Positions 50,046-61,539 of a stretch of DNA of 64,000 bases are shown here, one piece after another. The notes beneath the pieces were generated by a model that had not been told where the DNA came from, did no database searches, and worked only from the letters and a program-made list of their open reading frames with translations. Within the stretch, counting starts at the first letter, position 1, and each line of letters begins with the position of its first letter. The translations under genes and the position numbers were made by a program. The DNA comes from Cordylochernes scorpioides (lineage: Eukaryota; Arthropoda; Arachnida; Pseudoscorpiones; Chernetidae). The stretch is taken from positions 11,923,408-11,987,407 of the forward strand of contig CP092870.1 in the NCBI GenBank assembly GCA_030710605.1, written 5' to 3'.

Positions 50046-50517
50046 CGCGTCTGATTCTTTTAAAAATAAATCAAATTTCTACTGCCCTTACTGCAATGAT
50101 AAAATAATGGGATGGCCTGGCTCATCAGTGATGAACCCTCCCAGCGGTTTCGTCAGTTTAATCTACCATACCGCTGTCATGTACTACTGTCTACCGTGTA
50201 CCTTTCGGTTTTCCTTTCATACTGATACTGAAGATAGACTCTTGGAAGGGGTATTTTATATGAACTATGGAAATAAGCTTTGAGGATAGTATAATGATAA
50301 ATATATAATATAACCCTTTCAAGAATCTAGCTTCAGTATCAGTATAAAAAGAAAACCGAAAAATACAATATAACAGCGGTATGGTAGATTAAACTGGCAA
50401 AACCGCTGGGAGGGTTAACCACTGGTGAGCCAGGCTCTCCCATTATTTTATCATTGCAGTAAGGGCAGTAGAAAATTGATTCATTTTTAAAAGAATCATA
50501 AGCGTCAAAAGTAGCTC
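50046..50517. repeat. 470 bp palindrome, fullest copy of the TTCTACTGCC family
   Basis: Arms of roughly 200 bp: GCGTCTGATTCTTTTAAAAA, TTTCTACTGCCCTTACTGCA, GGCCTGGCTCATCAGTG, AACCCTCCCAGCGGTTTCG, TTTAATCTACCATACCGCTG, then the inverse. Single arms at 54425-54560, 55840-55985 and 59330-59520. Confidence 0.9.
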
Positions 50518-50884
50518 AAATCGCTTATAACAGATGGCCAGCTAGTACATGATATTGATACCTATTCTTTCGCTATAGATATAGTAACTGATTTTGTTGG
50601 CCCGTTGCCATGTACACAAATATGGAAAATGGATAATTGTGTTAACATTCTGATATGTTTTTATTATTATAGGTTGAAGATTAATAGTAAGAGTTATTTT
50701 ATATTTTATAAGAAATTGCACTTTATATTTAGATATCTGTGAAAAATATTTCTTGAGAATAAAGATACTTCGGCCGAAGAATCTTTATTCTGAAGAAATA
50801 TGAATGCCGGCCAGGCAGCCTCAATATTTACAATCATGTGAAAAAATAGTACAAATGTGATATTGTACTGGGATAAGGTGCATA

Positions 50885-51064
50885 ATTATGAAAAAAGGCA
50901 TCTCCTTATTGTGCAACTGAAATTATATTTGGCCAATATATGTATTTGGCCAATTCTGGAATAATTAAAAATCAACGAGAATAGTTTATATTTATTCCGA
51001 TAGATGGCACAAGCCATCAGCAACTTTCAGTTGCACGATAAGGAGATGCCTTTTTTCATAATTT
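50885..51064. repeat. Inverted-repeat element, 180 bp
   Basis: TTATGAAAAAAGGCATCTCC, TTATTGTGCAACTGAAA and the inverse TTTCAGTTGCACGATAAGGA, GATGCCTTTTTTCATAA. Confidence 0.85.
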
Positions 51065-52180
51065 AGATATCTTTAAATAAAAAAATGGAATATACGCAAC
51101 TTTATGCTCTACGATAATTATTTTATTATTTCACATTTCTTGCACACATACACATTATATAAACAAAGTCTTTAATAATTATGATGATAAAACGTTCGAT
51201 TCGTTTCTAATCAAAACAGAGTAAAGTAATAATATATCACTGATATATTATCTTTAAACAAAACAGATTAGAACACATTCTATTACACAAGGTATGCAGA
51301 AACAAAGACAGTCTCGGAGGTAAGATTCCAGATTTTTGATCGAAGGAATTTTCCAACGTTCACAGTTTCTTATTAACCATAGAGGCTTGAAATCTACAGA
51401 AATTTGTTGAATGAGGTAATGAAAATGTGCAAGATTCAACATTGCTTCACAACTAGATAAAACTAACAGACTAATGGAATAACAGAACGGCTAAATAGAA
51501 CACCCTTTGTGGACCTGTGTCGACCTCTGCTCGACAAGGTAAAATGATCCAGTAGGTCTTGTGTCGAGCTAAGATCGACATGAAAACTGAGCCCCCCTAT
51601 ATTAACTCTAGTGTCTACCTACGCTAGACAAGCGTTTTATAGACATCTCGCGCCATCTATGAATCAAACTTTAAACTAATTTGGCATCTGCCCAATTTTA
51701 TATATATATATATTATATTTAATAAATGTTTTCTGCTGTTTTGAGATTAATTACTTTTAGAGGAATTATTGGTCATTTGTTTGATTTTGGTATGCAGTCG
51801 TGGAAGAGATTATAATAAAATTAGTTGTCAAAAATAGCTTTAATTGCACTAAAGGAATATATGAAAAACATAATTTGATAAAAGTTCTGCCTGGCTTAAG
51901 GCGAGTAGAATAAGGAAAACAAAATATTATTTACATAATGTACAAAAGTTTTGAGCCGGCCATTGGGATTGGTTCTTGAGATTCCGGGCTAATTGGCCTA
52001 TCAAATGTGGTCTTCTAGCTCTACTATGGCTGCAGAACACGAACTGGTGGCAAGGGATCCTAGGATCTGGCAGTGGAGGTGTCATCGCAGGGGTGGAGGA
52101 AGCTGGAGAGGTCAGGGAAACAGCGCCTTGATGCGGTGAGAAGCCTTGATGGAAGCCAGTTGAGGAGGCAGGAGGTCCTG
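51065..52180. other. Unassigned AT-rich DNA
   Basis: GTGTCGACCTCTGCTCGACA and GTGTCGAGCTAAGATCGACA near 51520-51590 look like short imperfect hairpins. No gene recognised. Confidence 0.4.
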
Positions 52181-52185
52181 GAAGC

Positions 52186-52668
52186 CTAGAACTTGAGGGC
52201 TCTAGACTTCAAGATGGGGCAGCTTGAGGCTCTCGCCTCGTGCTTGTCTGGGAGACCCTTGGCACAGCAGTTGGCGCACTTGGAAGTGCGCTGGTCGGCA
52301 ACGGAGGGGCAGGAACGGCCTTCATGGCCGCCTTCACCGCAGTGGAAGCACTTAGGAGCTCTGGTGCATTGGGCAGAGTTGTGGCCGAAGCCACAACAGC
52401 GGAAGAAGACTCGGGCGCGGATGGACTCCTCGAAGTTGAGGATTACTCCATCCACCACGATCCTTCCGCGATTGCCCAGGGCTCTGAAGGTCTTGAGGTC
52501 CACCTCGATGAAGGCGGTGCAGGTCCCGTTTCTGGGTGCAGAACGGTGCGCCACGCGCACCACCTTGTCCCCAGGGAGTTGGCTGACAGCAGGGGTTTCC
52601 AGGAGCGTCTCTTCAATGGTGGAGTTGGATGTTTCCTCATCCACTTTGATGAGGCAATCTGGCCTCAC
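52186..52668 (-). pseudogene. LINE ORF1 (gag-like zinc-knuckle) fragment
   Basis: 160 codons. IEVDLKTFRALGNRGRIVVD and FEESIRARVFFRCCGFGHNS are of the type seen in Jockey/R1/I-class ORF1 proteins. Three CCHC knuckles follow: the first lacks its first Cys (FFRCCGFGH), the second is perfect (CFHCGEGGHEGRSC), the third is extended (CANCCAKGLPDKHEARASSC). The N-terminus and the whole ORF2 are missing here. The codon frame is intact, so the insertion may be fairly young or the piece 5'-truncated. Confidence 0.65.
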
Positions 52669-53029
52669 CCAAAATATTTCACCTCAATCTAAACAAATAT
52701 ATTATTTTTGCTTATTTTTCACAACAGAATTATTGAATCAAATAGCTATACAAACTAATAACCCATATAATGCAAATATTTAGGTGAAGAAAGAGAAAAA
52801 ACTCTTAAAAACACCTTTAGCAACCCACTGAAGACGCTGAGAACTATTTCATAAAAGTAAAATATAGCAATAGAACTCTAAAATTTCTACAGATCAATTG
52901 TAAATAGATTCATACACAAAAGAGGTAGTGAGGAAAGTTTTAGAACAGATGTGTAAATAAATCCCTTTTCAAACAAAGGATCACGTGCACATGGGGAAAG
53001 GGAGAAAAAAATTGGTGTATTGTTTTGCT

Positions 53030-53100
53030 GTTGTATGGCGAATCCATACAGGGCAATGGGCCCTAATAAAAGCCTTTTTTGATTGTTTTGTTTTTGTATA
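53030..53100 (+). mobile_element. LINE 3' tail
   Basis: GGCGAATCCATACAGGGCAA, TGGGCCCTAATAAAAGCC, then T- and TTG-rich. Relative of 45600-45664. Confidence 0.5.
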
Positions 53101-53112
53101 AACTAATAAATA

Positions 53113-53630
53113 TGCTGAAAAAAAAAATCTGAAAAGAACTTGAGTATTCATTCAACTTGGCATAAATGGAAAAAAGTAACACTAGCTGAAATGAAGGCCT
53201 TTATTGGACTAATTATAAATATGGGTTTGGTAATTTTGCCAAATCTGAAAGATTATTGGGCTACTGATATTTTAACTTCTCGAAAATGTTTTCCAAAGGT
53301 TTTCACCTGTCATAGAATTTTACAAATATTTTGGATGCTTCACCTTTCAGAACCTACTCCTGCTGACACCTCTATTCATACACGGACCCAAAAAGCACAA
53401 AATTATCTTTTCTATTTGAGCAATATATTTCTTTCAATTTTCAAACCATCAAAAATATAGCAATAGATGATTCAACTGTTGGATACAAAGGTAAAATATC
53501 ATTCAAAACCTATAACCCTCAAAAGCCAAGAAAATGGGAATTGAGGGTATATGTTGCTGTCGAATCAAAGTTAGACTATATTTATTCCTTATTATGGTAA
53601 ACTTACTACAGACTCTCTATTCTATTGATT
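53113..53630 (+). pseudogene. piggyBac-like transposase fragment
   Basis: WKKVTLAEMKAFIGLIINMG, LPNLKDYWATDILTSRKC and RILQIFWMLHLSEP match the DDE_Tnp_1_7 pattern (eM-afiGl-i-MGl...dYW...kv-...R---i-r-LHl). After a frameshift: IDDSTVGYKGKISFKTYNPQ, KPRKWELRVYVAVESKLDY, containing the 'iDE-m--fKGR---kqY-p-KP-kWG' block, here with IDD in place of IDE. The C-terminus is replaced by the 280 bp repeat at 53636. Confidence 0.7.
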
Positions 53631-53635
53631 TTTCA

Positions 53636-53930
53636 TGTTTTAAGCGTATTTACGCAAATTTGGCCTTAAATACTCATTTCTTAATTTCTCAAGAAGCCTC
53701 TGGGACCAAAAATCTTTTTGGTCGCAGTTGGTACAGCCTACTCCACGCTGACGAGCGCCAACAGCGCGAAACGCGTTCGTGGATGGCTTTTCTTGATTTA
53801 TCAAGAAATTGGGTTGGCCAAATATCACGGAGCAAGCTAAATAAACGTTTAGTTTATTTTTGCTCCACTAGATGGCGTTCTGCCATCTAAAAAGCACATG
53901 TGCTCGTGGTCAGGAAATGCCTTCTTTATT
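53636..53930 (-). repeat. 280 bp repeat, copy 2
   Basis: Inverse of 23625-23905: CTGACCACGAGCACATGTGC, CGCCATCTAGTG, CTTGATAAATCAAG, CGAACGCGTTTCG. It abuts the piggyBac fragment. Confidence 0.8.
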
Positions 53931-54094
53931 TTTAATATATACGATTCTCGTATATAAATAAATTATTCTTATTCTGATTGTAATTTTTGAATATTTTTTT
54001 CATGCACTAATTCCCCCACCTACTTTGTATTTTAAATTATTTCAACTGCGATATTATAACACTATGCGGCGCTGAGTTTGCTTATACAAAAATG

Positions 54095-54180
54095 TAACGC
54101 CTCGATAAAGGTTGGCGTTCAGCCAGCCGAAATATTGGCAAAATAAATATTTTATTAAATCCAATATATGCCTTTTTATT
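54095..54180 (+). repeat. Single arm of the 49.5 kb palindrome family
   Basis: GATAAAGGTTGGCGTTCAGC, CAGCCGAAATATTGGC, AATATATGCCTTTTTATTAT. Here the CGAAA block is intact. Confidence 0.75.
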
Positions 54181-54424
54181 ATATATATTTATATATAATA
54201 GTCTTATTTTTTATATTTTGAATAAATATTTTCACTAAATAATATGTGTTGTAGCTTAATTCAAGTTTCAAGCATACTGTATATAAAGCTTTTCAGGTTG
54301 CCAATTTAAGCCTAGTCTTGTTGAAGGTTCTCACGTATCCGTTAATCAACATTGATATAAAGCAATAATGACGCGCCATCTAAATATATAAAAAAATAAA
54401 GTATTTAAAGCACGAATGTTTCTT

Positions 54425-54820
54425 TTTTACAAAAATCAAACTTCTACTGTTCTTACTGCGATGAAAAAATATTGGGAGAGCTTGGCTCATCAGTGTTGAA
54501 CCCTCCCAGCGGTTTCTCCAATTTATTCTATCAGGCCGCTTTTTAAATCTCTAATACTGTATTGGACGATTCTGCTTATATATTCTACATTGAAGAGTAG
54601 AATTTCAGAAGCAAACTATGTACACTGAAGAGTGGAATTTCAGAAATGGTATTTAATCAAACTATGGACATAAGCTTTTAGGACAGTAGAATTACGTATA
54701 AATATTTGCATCAAGTAATGCTCTTCCGTAAACAATAAGGAGAAGGCCAGTTAGGTATAAATTAATGTAAAGCAATAACGCGCCATCTAAATATAAGAAA
54801 TGAAAGTATTGAAGCACGAA
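54425..54820. repeat. Arm of the TTCTACTGCC palindrome family, decayed
   Basis: AAACTTCTACTGTTCTTACT, GCGATGAAAAAATATTGGGA, TCAGTGTTGAACCCTCCCAG. The downstream part (ATTACGTATAAATATTTGCA, CAATAACGCGCCATCTA) is repeated at 59195-59320. Confidence 0.75.
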
Positions 54821-54825
54821 TTAAC

Positions 54826-55350
54826 ATGATCAGCATTTATGTGAACCAGAAGAATTGGGACATGGTGCTACCATTTATTAAACATGCGTACAACACAACG
54901 ATTGAAGAAACATGGGCTGTTCTCCTTTTTATCTTGTTGCTTGAAAGAGAACTTAAGTCCCTTTTTAACGAAAGGACTATCTCGGTAGACCCCAGCATAG
55001 ATAATCATGAGTAATACATAGAAAAATAGTATACTAAAATACCAAAAATTAGGAAAATAAATGTAGTCATTAACAACAAAGAGACTCAGAAAAGAATGGA
55101 AGGGAACTATTGCAAGAAACACAAGAAGCTATAAATCAAGACAATTAGTAGCAGTTTGTATACCAGTTAGGCAAATAGGAAAATGTAAAAACACAATTTA
55201 GAAAAATATTTTGGCCAATATATAATATTCAAAAAATATCTAACGTTAATTATTTTGTACAATCGAAAGATAATTTTGGGCACGAACCGCTGATAGTTAA
55301 TGTTTCAAGAATCAAACCTTACTTTGAGGAAATTGATTAGGCCATGCACC
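54826..55350 (+). pseudogene. Ty3/gypsy integrase C-terminal fragment
   Basis: ISIYVNQKNWDMVLPFIKHA and YNTTIEETW are the end of a gypsy integrase core (known form: H--WD--LPfi-fAYNt--qeTtg-sPf-Ll-GRe). Further on, broken frames give QLVAVCIPVRQIGKC and an ending like NVSRIKPYFEE. No LTR seen. Confidence 0.6.
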
Positions 55351-55810
55351 AGGACGTTAATACCTTCCAAAGCAAGAGAGGGGGAAGTTCTGCATAATTA
55401 TTAATGCAAATTTACTTTCAAAATAATTATAATGTTGTTTTAAAATTTATTTTAAATAAGAATATATATTTACTTTTCATTAATTAGGTATTATATATTT
55501 CGAAATCGTTTGAGAGAGAAAATGATTTATCAATTATATTTTTATTGTACCACTCTTTAGCCACAAGCTACTTTGAGGTTGCCATAGGGAGTGACCAATT
55601 TCGGCAGGAGCCACGGACGAGAAGACTTAGGCTCATCACACCTACGAAGAGTTCATTAACTAAATAATCATTTGAAAGATAGAATCCTCTGAAATGTAAG
55701 CAATAATAAAAAAAACGACCTCCGAAGATAAGTTGCTTGCTTTGCTTATCTTCGGAGGCTGTTTCCTTATTATTATTTTTCATTTATAATATGATGCACT
55801 AGCGCGCCAT
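55351..55810. other. Unassigned, with a small hairpin
   Basis: At 55718-55762, CCTCCGAAGATAAG and its inverse CTTATCTTCGGAGG are separated by 13 bases. Confidence 0.5.
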
Positions 55811-56085
55811 CTGTTATCAAAATTCAAAAATATTTTAAAGGCTTACGTAAGATTCTTTTTGATATTAAACAATTTCTACTGCCCTTACTGCAATGGAAAA
55901 ATTAATGAGAGGGCCTGGCTCATCAGTGGTGAACCCTCTCAGCGGTTTCGCCAGTTTAATCTACCATACCGCTGTTATATTGCATTTTTGGAACTTCCTT
56001 TTATAGCGATACTGTTGATAGACTCTTTGCGTTATATCAAAACGAAGCTTACGCCTTTAAAATAGTTTTGAATTTTGATTATTTA
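55811..56085. repeat. Fold-back relative of the TTCTACTGCC family
   Basis: TATCAAAATTCAAAAATATT...GGCTTACGTAAG at the left and GCTTACGCC.TTTAAAATA...AATTTTGAT at the right, with GGCCTGGCTCATCAGTGGTG between. Confidence 0.7.
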
Positions 56086-56549
56086 TCATTTATTTATCCA
56101 TATTTACTTTGATTATGAAAACCCGCTCGGGGAAACGTATACAAGGGAATTCAACTCCAAACATATTCCTCTTGTAGCAATATAGAAGGATGGTCCTAGG
56201 AACATGTTGCCCAAGAAGAAATCAATCCCAGCGTTCATAGGACTCAACGACCTTTTGATTATAAATCCTCGCTCAACAATGATGCTGCTCAAATACTTTG
56301 GAAAATTATAAAAGATGAAAGCTCTAACGAAATGTAAAATTGTGTATAGAAGAAGTTTCTAATTGAAGAGAAATTTCAGAAGCATTCAAGTTGACACATC
56401 TCATTATAATGATCTATATTTCAGACATGTTGTGTAATATGTAAATAGGCATATATTGAGAACCTACTGATAAACATATAGCTTTCGGCATATAGAAATA
56501 TTAATTCATAGATAATAGAAGACAACCTACCAGTTGGTATTGAGGTACC

Positions 56550-56870
56550 TCAATAGAAATGCTTGTACTTTTCGTACATGCCTGTGGGCATGACGAATTG
56601 CAGCAGCCATAGGAAGTAGAGGGTCCCCATTGTGAAGATCATGGTCCACATGGTCGCCTTCAGAACGTCCATCTCTGTATCATGATAAAGGATAGCAGGA
56701 TCTGTCTCTATAGGAAGGGCTCACCTACCGGCACTTGGCTGCAGGTTTGGAAGAGCGTCCAGCCGCTGAAGATCAATCGCTGCTGCACTTTCAGGGATTG
56801 GCCTAATTGGATTTGTCCACCCATTGCGGACTTCAACACAAGGCCATCTAGCTGTTCGATTTGTCAATCG
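56550..56870 (-). CDS. Candidate two-exon fragment with C-terminal membrane helix
   Basis: Minus strand: open frame 56870-56729 (ends ALPNLQPSA), donor CCG|GTAGGTGAG, 54 bp intron, acceptor CATGATACAG, then exon 56674-56550: EMDVLKATMWTMIFTMGTLY, FLWLLQFVMPTGMYEKYK, HFY, stop. A hydrophobic span (TMGTLYFLWLLQFVM) lies 15-20 residues from the end. The intron length equals the small introns of the lipid transfer gene, which supports the splice. The upstream exon might be repeat-derived. Protein family not recognised. Confidence 0.3.
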
Positions 56871-57058
56871 TCAAAGCTTGGACTCTACCGCTTTCTCCAC
56901 CATAATTATGTAAATGGAATATTTACCAAGGCTTTCCTATGTAGAGCAAAACTTCCTGTGGAAGGTTCAATCAGCAACAACCTTTCTTAGTAGTCCCCCC
57001 CTCTCTCTCTTTCTCTCTCTTTGTAATTGAATCCAATTGAACGATGAATCATTCCTAG

Positions 57059-57266
57059 GCCCCCCCTATATGAGGAAATATATAGGGACGACGTCATGTA
57101 TGCGGTTCTATACCACGCTGAGAGGATGGAGGTCGTTGAGACACTCTCGCCTGAACACAAGGAAATTCTGTGCGAATTCCTCAACATTGCCATTGAGCAT
57201 GTTGGGAACAAAAACTGCATAATAAGCAAGGGCCTGTCCACACTCAAGGCGGCTTGTAGCACCTGA
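57059..57266 (+). CDS. Candidate terminal exon, unknown helical protein
   Basis: After CTCTTT-rich sequence and acceptor CATTCCTAG: PPLYEEIYRDDVMYAVLYH, AERMEVVETLSPEHKEILCE, FLNIAIEHVGNKNC, KGLSTLKAACST, stop at 57264-57266. AATAAA follows at 57374. Codon use is GC-rich like the real exons. All-helical prediction by eye; no family named. Confidence 0.4.
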
Positions 57267-57379
57267 TAAGATCCAGACGTCCCTTCAGAGAAGGCTTCGT
57301 CTGGTGTAAATATTTTCTATTTTTATTACAATACTGTATTTTACTTGATTATTTTTCTGTTGACTAGGTGTCAATAAAG

Positions 57380-58075
57380 TTGTTAATTGTCAAAATTGTC
57401 TCTCTCTTTGTAAAATCAAAAAAATGACTAGAGATTCCTGACGTAACTAATGTCCAGGTAAACTGCGAGTTTTCTCAGTTAATTCTATTCTCAATATTTC
57501 AATTTACAGTACAAAGAGTGTAATCTATAACATTATGAACTAAATTTTTAAGAAGAGCGAAGTTTCTGAATACGAGAAGAAAATGATATAAAGAGAAATA
57601 TAGTATCTTCTTTCCCAATTTCTATTATTTTATCCTCATAAAGACAAAGGGTTTCTATCTGATAAAATCCGTTGTTTTTAAATTTCAATTTTATATAATA
57701 AAACTTGAATGCAGGCGGCACTACACTATTGAATATTCTTAACGTTTCCGTGTGATTTTTCACCCTATTTTTAGTCACCCATCTTTAATGTCTCATGTTA
57801 AAATATATATATACTGAGTCAAGATAATGTACTTTGACAAGTTAGAAATGGCTCAGTTTCTATTTAATATAAACAGTATAAACATTCTCCACTATTTTAA
57901 ACTTTAAAACCATAATTATTTAGATAATAAATTCAAAATTATTTGAGTATTTTATGATGAAGAGGTTTAGCCCACAGAAATATTGAAAGTAACATGAATT
58001 TCTCCTACATACTCAAGCATACATACTTCCAACTTCTCTCTCAGCGCGTCATCTTGGGAAAACTGTAAATTAGTA
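57380..58075. other. Unassigned AT-rich DNA
   Basis: No supported exon; the minus open frame near 57548-57778 is AT-rich and unrecognised. Confidence 0.4.
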
Positions 58076-58077
58076 TA

Positions 58078-58991
58078 CAAGGTATGATAATAAAATTCGG
58101 ATAATTGGGTCATAAAAAATTATTAGATGAATATATATAAAAAATGTTAATATTATTCAAAATACTGACCGAGGGAATATATACAGCCTTTCATTCTTTT
58201 TTCACAGTTCCGGAAGCACCCAGAAAATTCCCCAGAAGTTATGCCCCTCAAAACGCTCAGCGATTTTTCCTTTATGGCATTAACGGTATTAAATCTATAT
58301 CCTTTTAGAACTGACTTAATTCTAGGAAAGAGAAAAAGGTCATTTGGTGCTGAATCAGGCGAGTACGGGGAATGAGGCATTGTCAACATGCTATTTTTAG
58401 TCAAAAAAGCACCCACGGAAAGAGCTCTATGTGCTGGGGCGTTATCGTGATGAAGCAGAATTTTTGGAACAAATTTCGAAAACTTTCTTTCAAGTCCAAG
58501 ATTCTCGGTCAATATTTTTTGACACGTTCCATATGAAACCCCTGTTTATTCTACTAGTTCTCTGATCATTGTCCTAGTGTTTTCCCTTATTAAAGCACCA
58601 ATTTTTTGGGTCAGTACTCCATGATTTTCCAAAGGAGGTCTTCCCTGACGTGCGCCAACTTGGGTTGACTCTCTACCAGATTTGAAACGGGCAAACCACT
58701 TAAACGTTTTTGATTGTGATAAGTCTGCTTCTCCGAACGTCAATTTCAACATTTGAAACGATTCTGACGCCACTTTTCCTCATTTTTGACAAAACTTTAT
58801 GAATACCCTTTGTTCACTTTTAAGATCCATTGTAAAAAAAAACGCCGCGGCTTTGTTTCTTTTCTTTAGAAAATGCATATAAAATTCTTATTATTAGAGA
58901 TATTTAAAAAATACAAATATTTTATAGTAGAACCAGGTCTCGTGATTATGATTTTTTTTACTAATTCCCCGAACTTTTTGATCATACCTTG
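58078..58991 (-). mobile_element. mariner-like element with internal deletion
   Basis: Ends CAAGGTATGATAATAAAATT and the inverse CAAGGTATGATCAAAAAGTT, each followed by CGG. TA precedes the left end; the right flank is TT. About 0.9 kb against 1.3 kb for a full element. Confidence 0.8.
58153..58773 (-). pseudogene. mariner transposase pseudogene
   Basis: N-terminal part (58773-58546): SQSKTFKWFARFKSGRES and GARQGRPP. C-terminal part (58512-58153): LLHHDNAPAHRALSVGAFL and YSPDSAPNDLFLFPRIKSVL with the second and third Asp. The region of the first catalytic Asp is deleted. Confidence 0.8.
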
Positions 58992-59039
58992 TTCTTCTGT
59001 GCATATATAGTACTGATATTTTGAAATCAATTTGTTTCA

Positions 59040-59040
59040 A

Positions 59041-59071
<31 letters not shown>

Positions 59072-59520
59072 TATTGGTATTTAGTTGGCCTATAGGAAAG
59101 AGAGAGGGGGGGGGGTGAATCTTACCTATATAAAGGGTGAAATCTCAGATATGGCATTCAAGCAAACTCTATGAAGATAATCTTTTAGGACAGTAGAATT
59201 ACATATAAATATTTGCATCGAGCAATGCTCTTCCGTGAACAATAAAAGAAGGTAGTTAGGCATAAATTGATATCAAGCAATAACGCGCCATCTATATATA
59301 AGAAATAAAAATATTAAGATCCAAATGTTTCTTTAACCATAAAACAAGCTTCTACTGTCCTTACTGTAACATATATGAGAAGAATCTTCCAATGCAGTAT
59401 TAGAGTTCTTAAAAGCGGTCTAGTAGATTAAATTGGCGAAACCGCTGGGAGGGTTTACCACTGATGAGTCATGCTCTCCCAATATTTTTTCATCGAAGTA
59501 AGGAAAGTCGAAGTTGTTGA
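59040..59520. repeat. (TA)n tract and palindrome-family arm
   Basis: A (AT)n run at 59050-59073, then a copy of the block also found at 54660-54810 (GGACAGTAGAATTACATATA), then the arm GAAACCGCTGGGAGGGTTTA, CCACTGATGAGTCATGCTCT. Confidence 0.75.
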
Positions 59521-59950
59521 TGTTATTTATTTGAAATATCAATTTTCATTCTATGATTGAATTAATCTGTGACTTAATTTACTCTGTGGTGTTGAGTGCA
59601 TATAAATACATGTATTTCTTTGAGAGACAGTTGTGAGAGAGTATATGTGGAGAGGTTTAGGCATATGAGTTTATAGATTTATTATATAAATTTATTTTCA
59701 TTACTTTTGTACCTTCAATAAAGAAGATTTATGTTTTAATAGATAGTAATTATTACGATCCACCCAACAGAAGTTTGATTTGTGTGAAAACTAAACATTC
59801 GTTTCTTTATCTTTTTATTTATTATCCTGTCATATATTTAAACAAACACAAGATGTCCGGCTGTAGGTGGGTCATGAAATGATCTAAGGACCTTTAAACC
59901 TAAAGTCTTTAGAACCACTAAGAACGAAGATCGTCCTAAGGGACCATCAT
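59521..59950. other. Unassigned
   Basis: No gene recognised. Confidence 0.4.
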
Positions 59951-61539
59951 TTTTTAAATAAATTTTTACAATTATTTTAAAATTAGGATCCTCAAAATTT
60001 TCATTATTTCATTTGCCAATACAGGATATTGAATATATTTTCCCTTTAACATAGCCAGGAAAGGTATTTCTTCTACGGTTCCTTCCGAAGTTTCAGGTAA
60101 TGGACTTCTAGAAAGGCAATCTGCGTCCTTGTGCTTGCGACAGTTTTTAAAACAAACAGTGACTTCATACTCATGAATTCGTTGAGCCCATCTTGCAAGA
60201 CGTCTATAGGGGCTCCCGAAATTTAATAGTCAACACAAGTAATGATTGTAAAACGAAAATTGCAAATATATTGTATTTTAAATGTATTACAAGTAATGAT
60301 GTTCAGTCACGATCTAATAAAGGGCGACCAAATAGGTAGTTTCTCCCTTCTTGTAGTTTTTCTCTGCTTTAGATAGAGCTCGAGATGCACCTGCAATTGG
60401 TATTCTTAAATTCATCTTTCAGTTGTATCAAAACAGATCCAGCACCATAACCACTTGTATAGGTATGGACTAAATTGGCGCAGTCTCGTCAAAGCGGCTC
60501 TAAAAGGGTTGGAAGTGAAAGCCGACTTTAATTTATTAAACAAAGCTTCTTGTCCGTCAGTTCACACGTAAACCTTTTTCCTTTCTTTAGTAGTTCGTTT
60601 AGCGGTCCTGCTATGTCAGCAAAGCTCTTAATGAATCGGTGGTTTTAAGAGCAAAGACACCCAAAAAAACCCTGACTTCTGATACATTCTTTGGTTTTGG
60701 AAAATTCATCACAGCTTCTACTTTGTCTGGATCAAGATGAATATCATCTTCAGCAATTAATTCAATCAATATTTTTATTTTTTTGAAACCAAAATTACAT
60801 TTCCCTTTGGGTTAAGTTTGAGCCCTGCTTTTAAAAAGCAGCTCAACACAATTTCCAGGCCTTATATATGTTCTTCCATGGTTTTGAAAAATACTACTAT
60901 CTAATTCAAATAACAGACAGATGTGTGTGTGTGTGTGTTTTGGGGAGGGTAACATAGTCCAAAGGGCATTACTTTAAACTCAAAAAGGCCACCAAGGGTT
61001 ACGAAAACCCTCTTTTCACGGTCAGCCCCGTCGACTTCGATCTGCCAATACCTCGATTTCAAATCCATCGCAGAGAAAATGGAAGCTTCTCTCAAGGAGT
61101 TTAGAGTGCCATCAATTTTATAGTGGATTTAAGTCTCTCTCCTACTTATTTTGTTCAAGCGTCTGTAGTCCTCACAGAACAGCCGAGTTCTATTTTTCTT
61201 TTTAACTAAAACGACAGGAGAGGACCAGGCACTACGCGATGGTTGGATTATTCCCGATTTGACCATCTTATCGATTTCTGTTTAAATAATGCTCCTTTCT
61301 TCAAATGACACTCGATATGGACGTTGCTCTATAGGATCATGATCCCCTGTATCAATGAAATGTTTCAACCTTTAAAGATGTAATTTTAAAGCCTACTTTT
61401 GGTTTCAAATACGTCCATGAACTTTCCAGGAACCTCTGCCAGTCTCACAATATCTCATTGGATCTAAAAGGATCACAAGTTTATTAAATCTTTAGTGCAT
61501 CTATCTTCATTTCTTCTCAAAATCATCATTGCCTTCATA

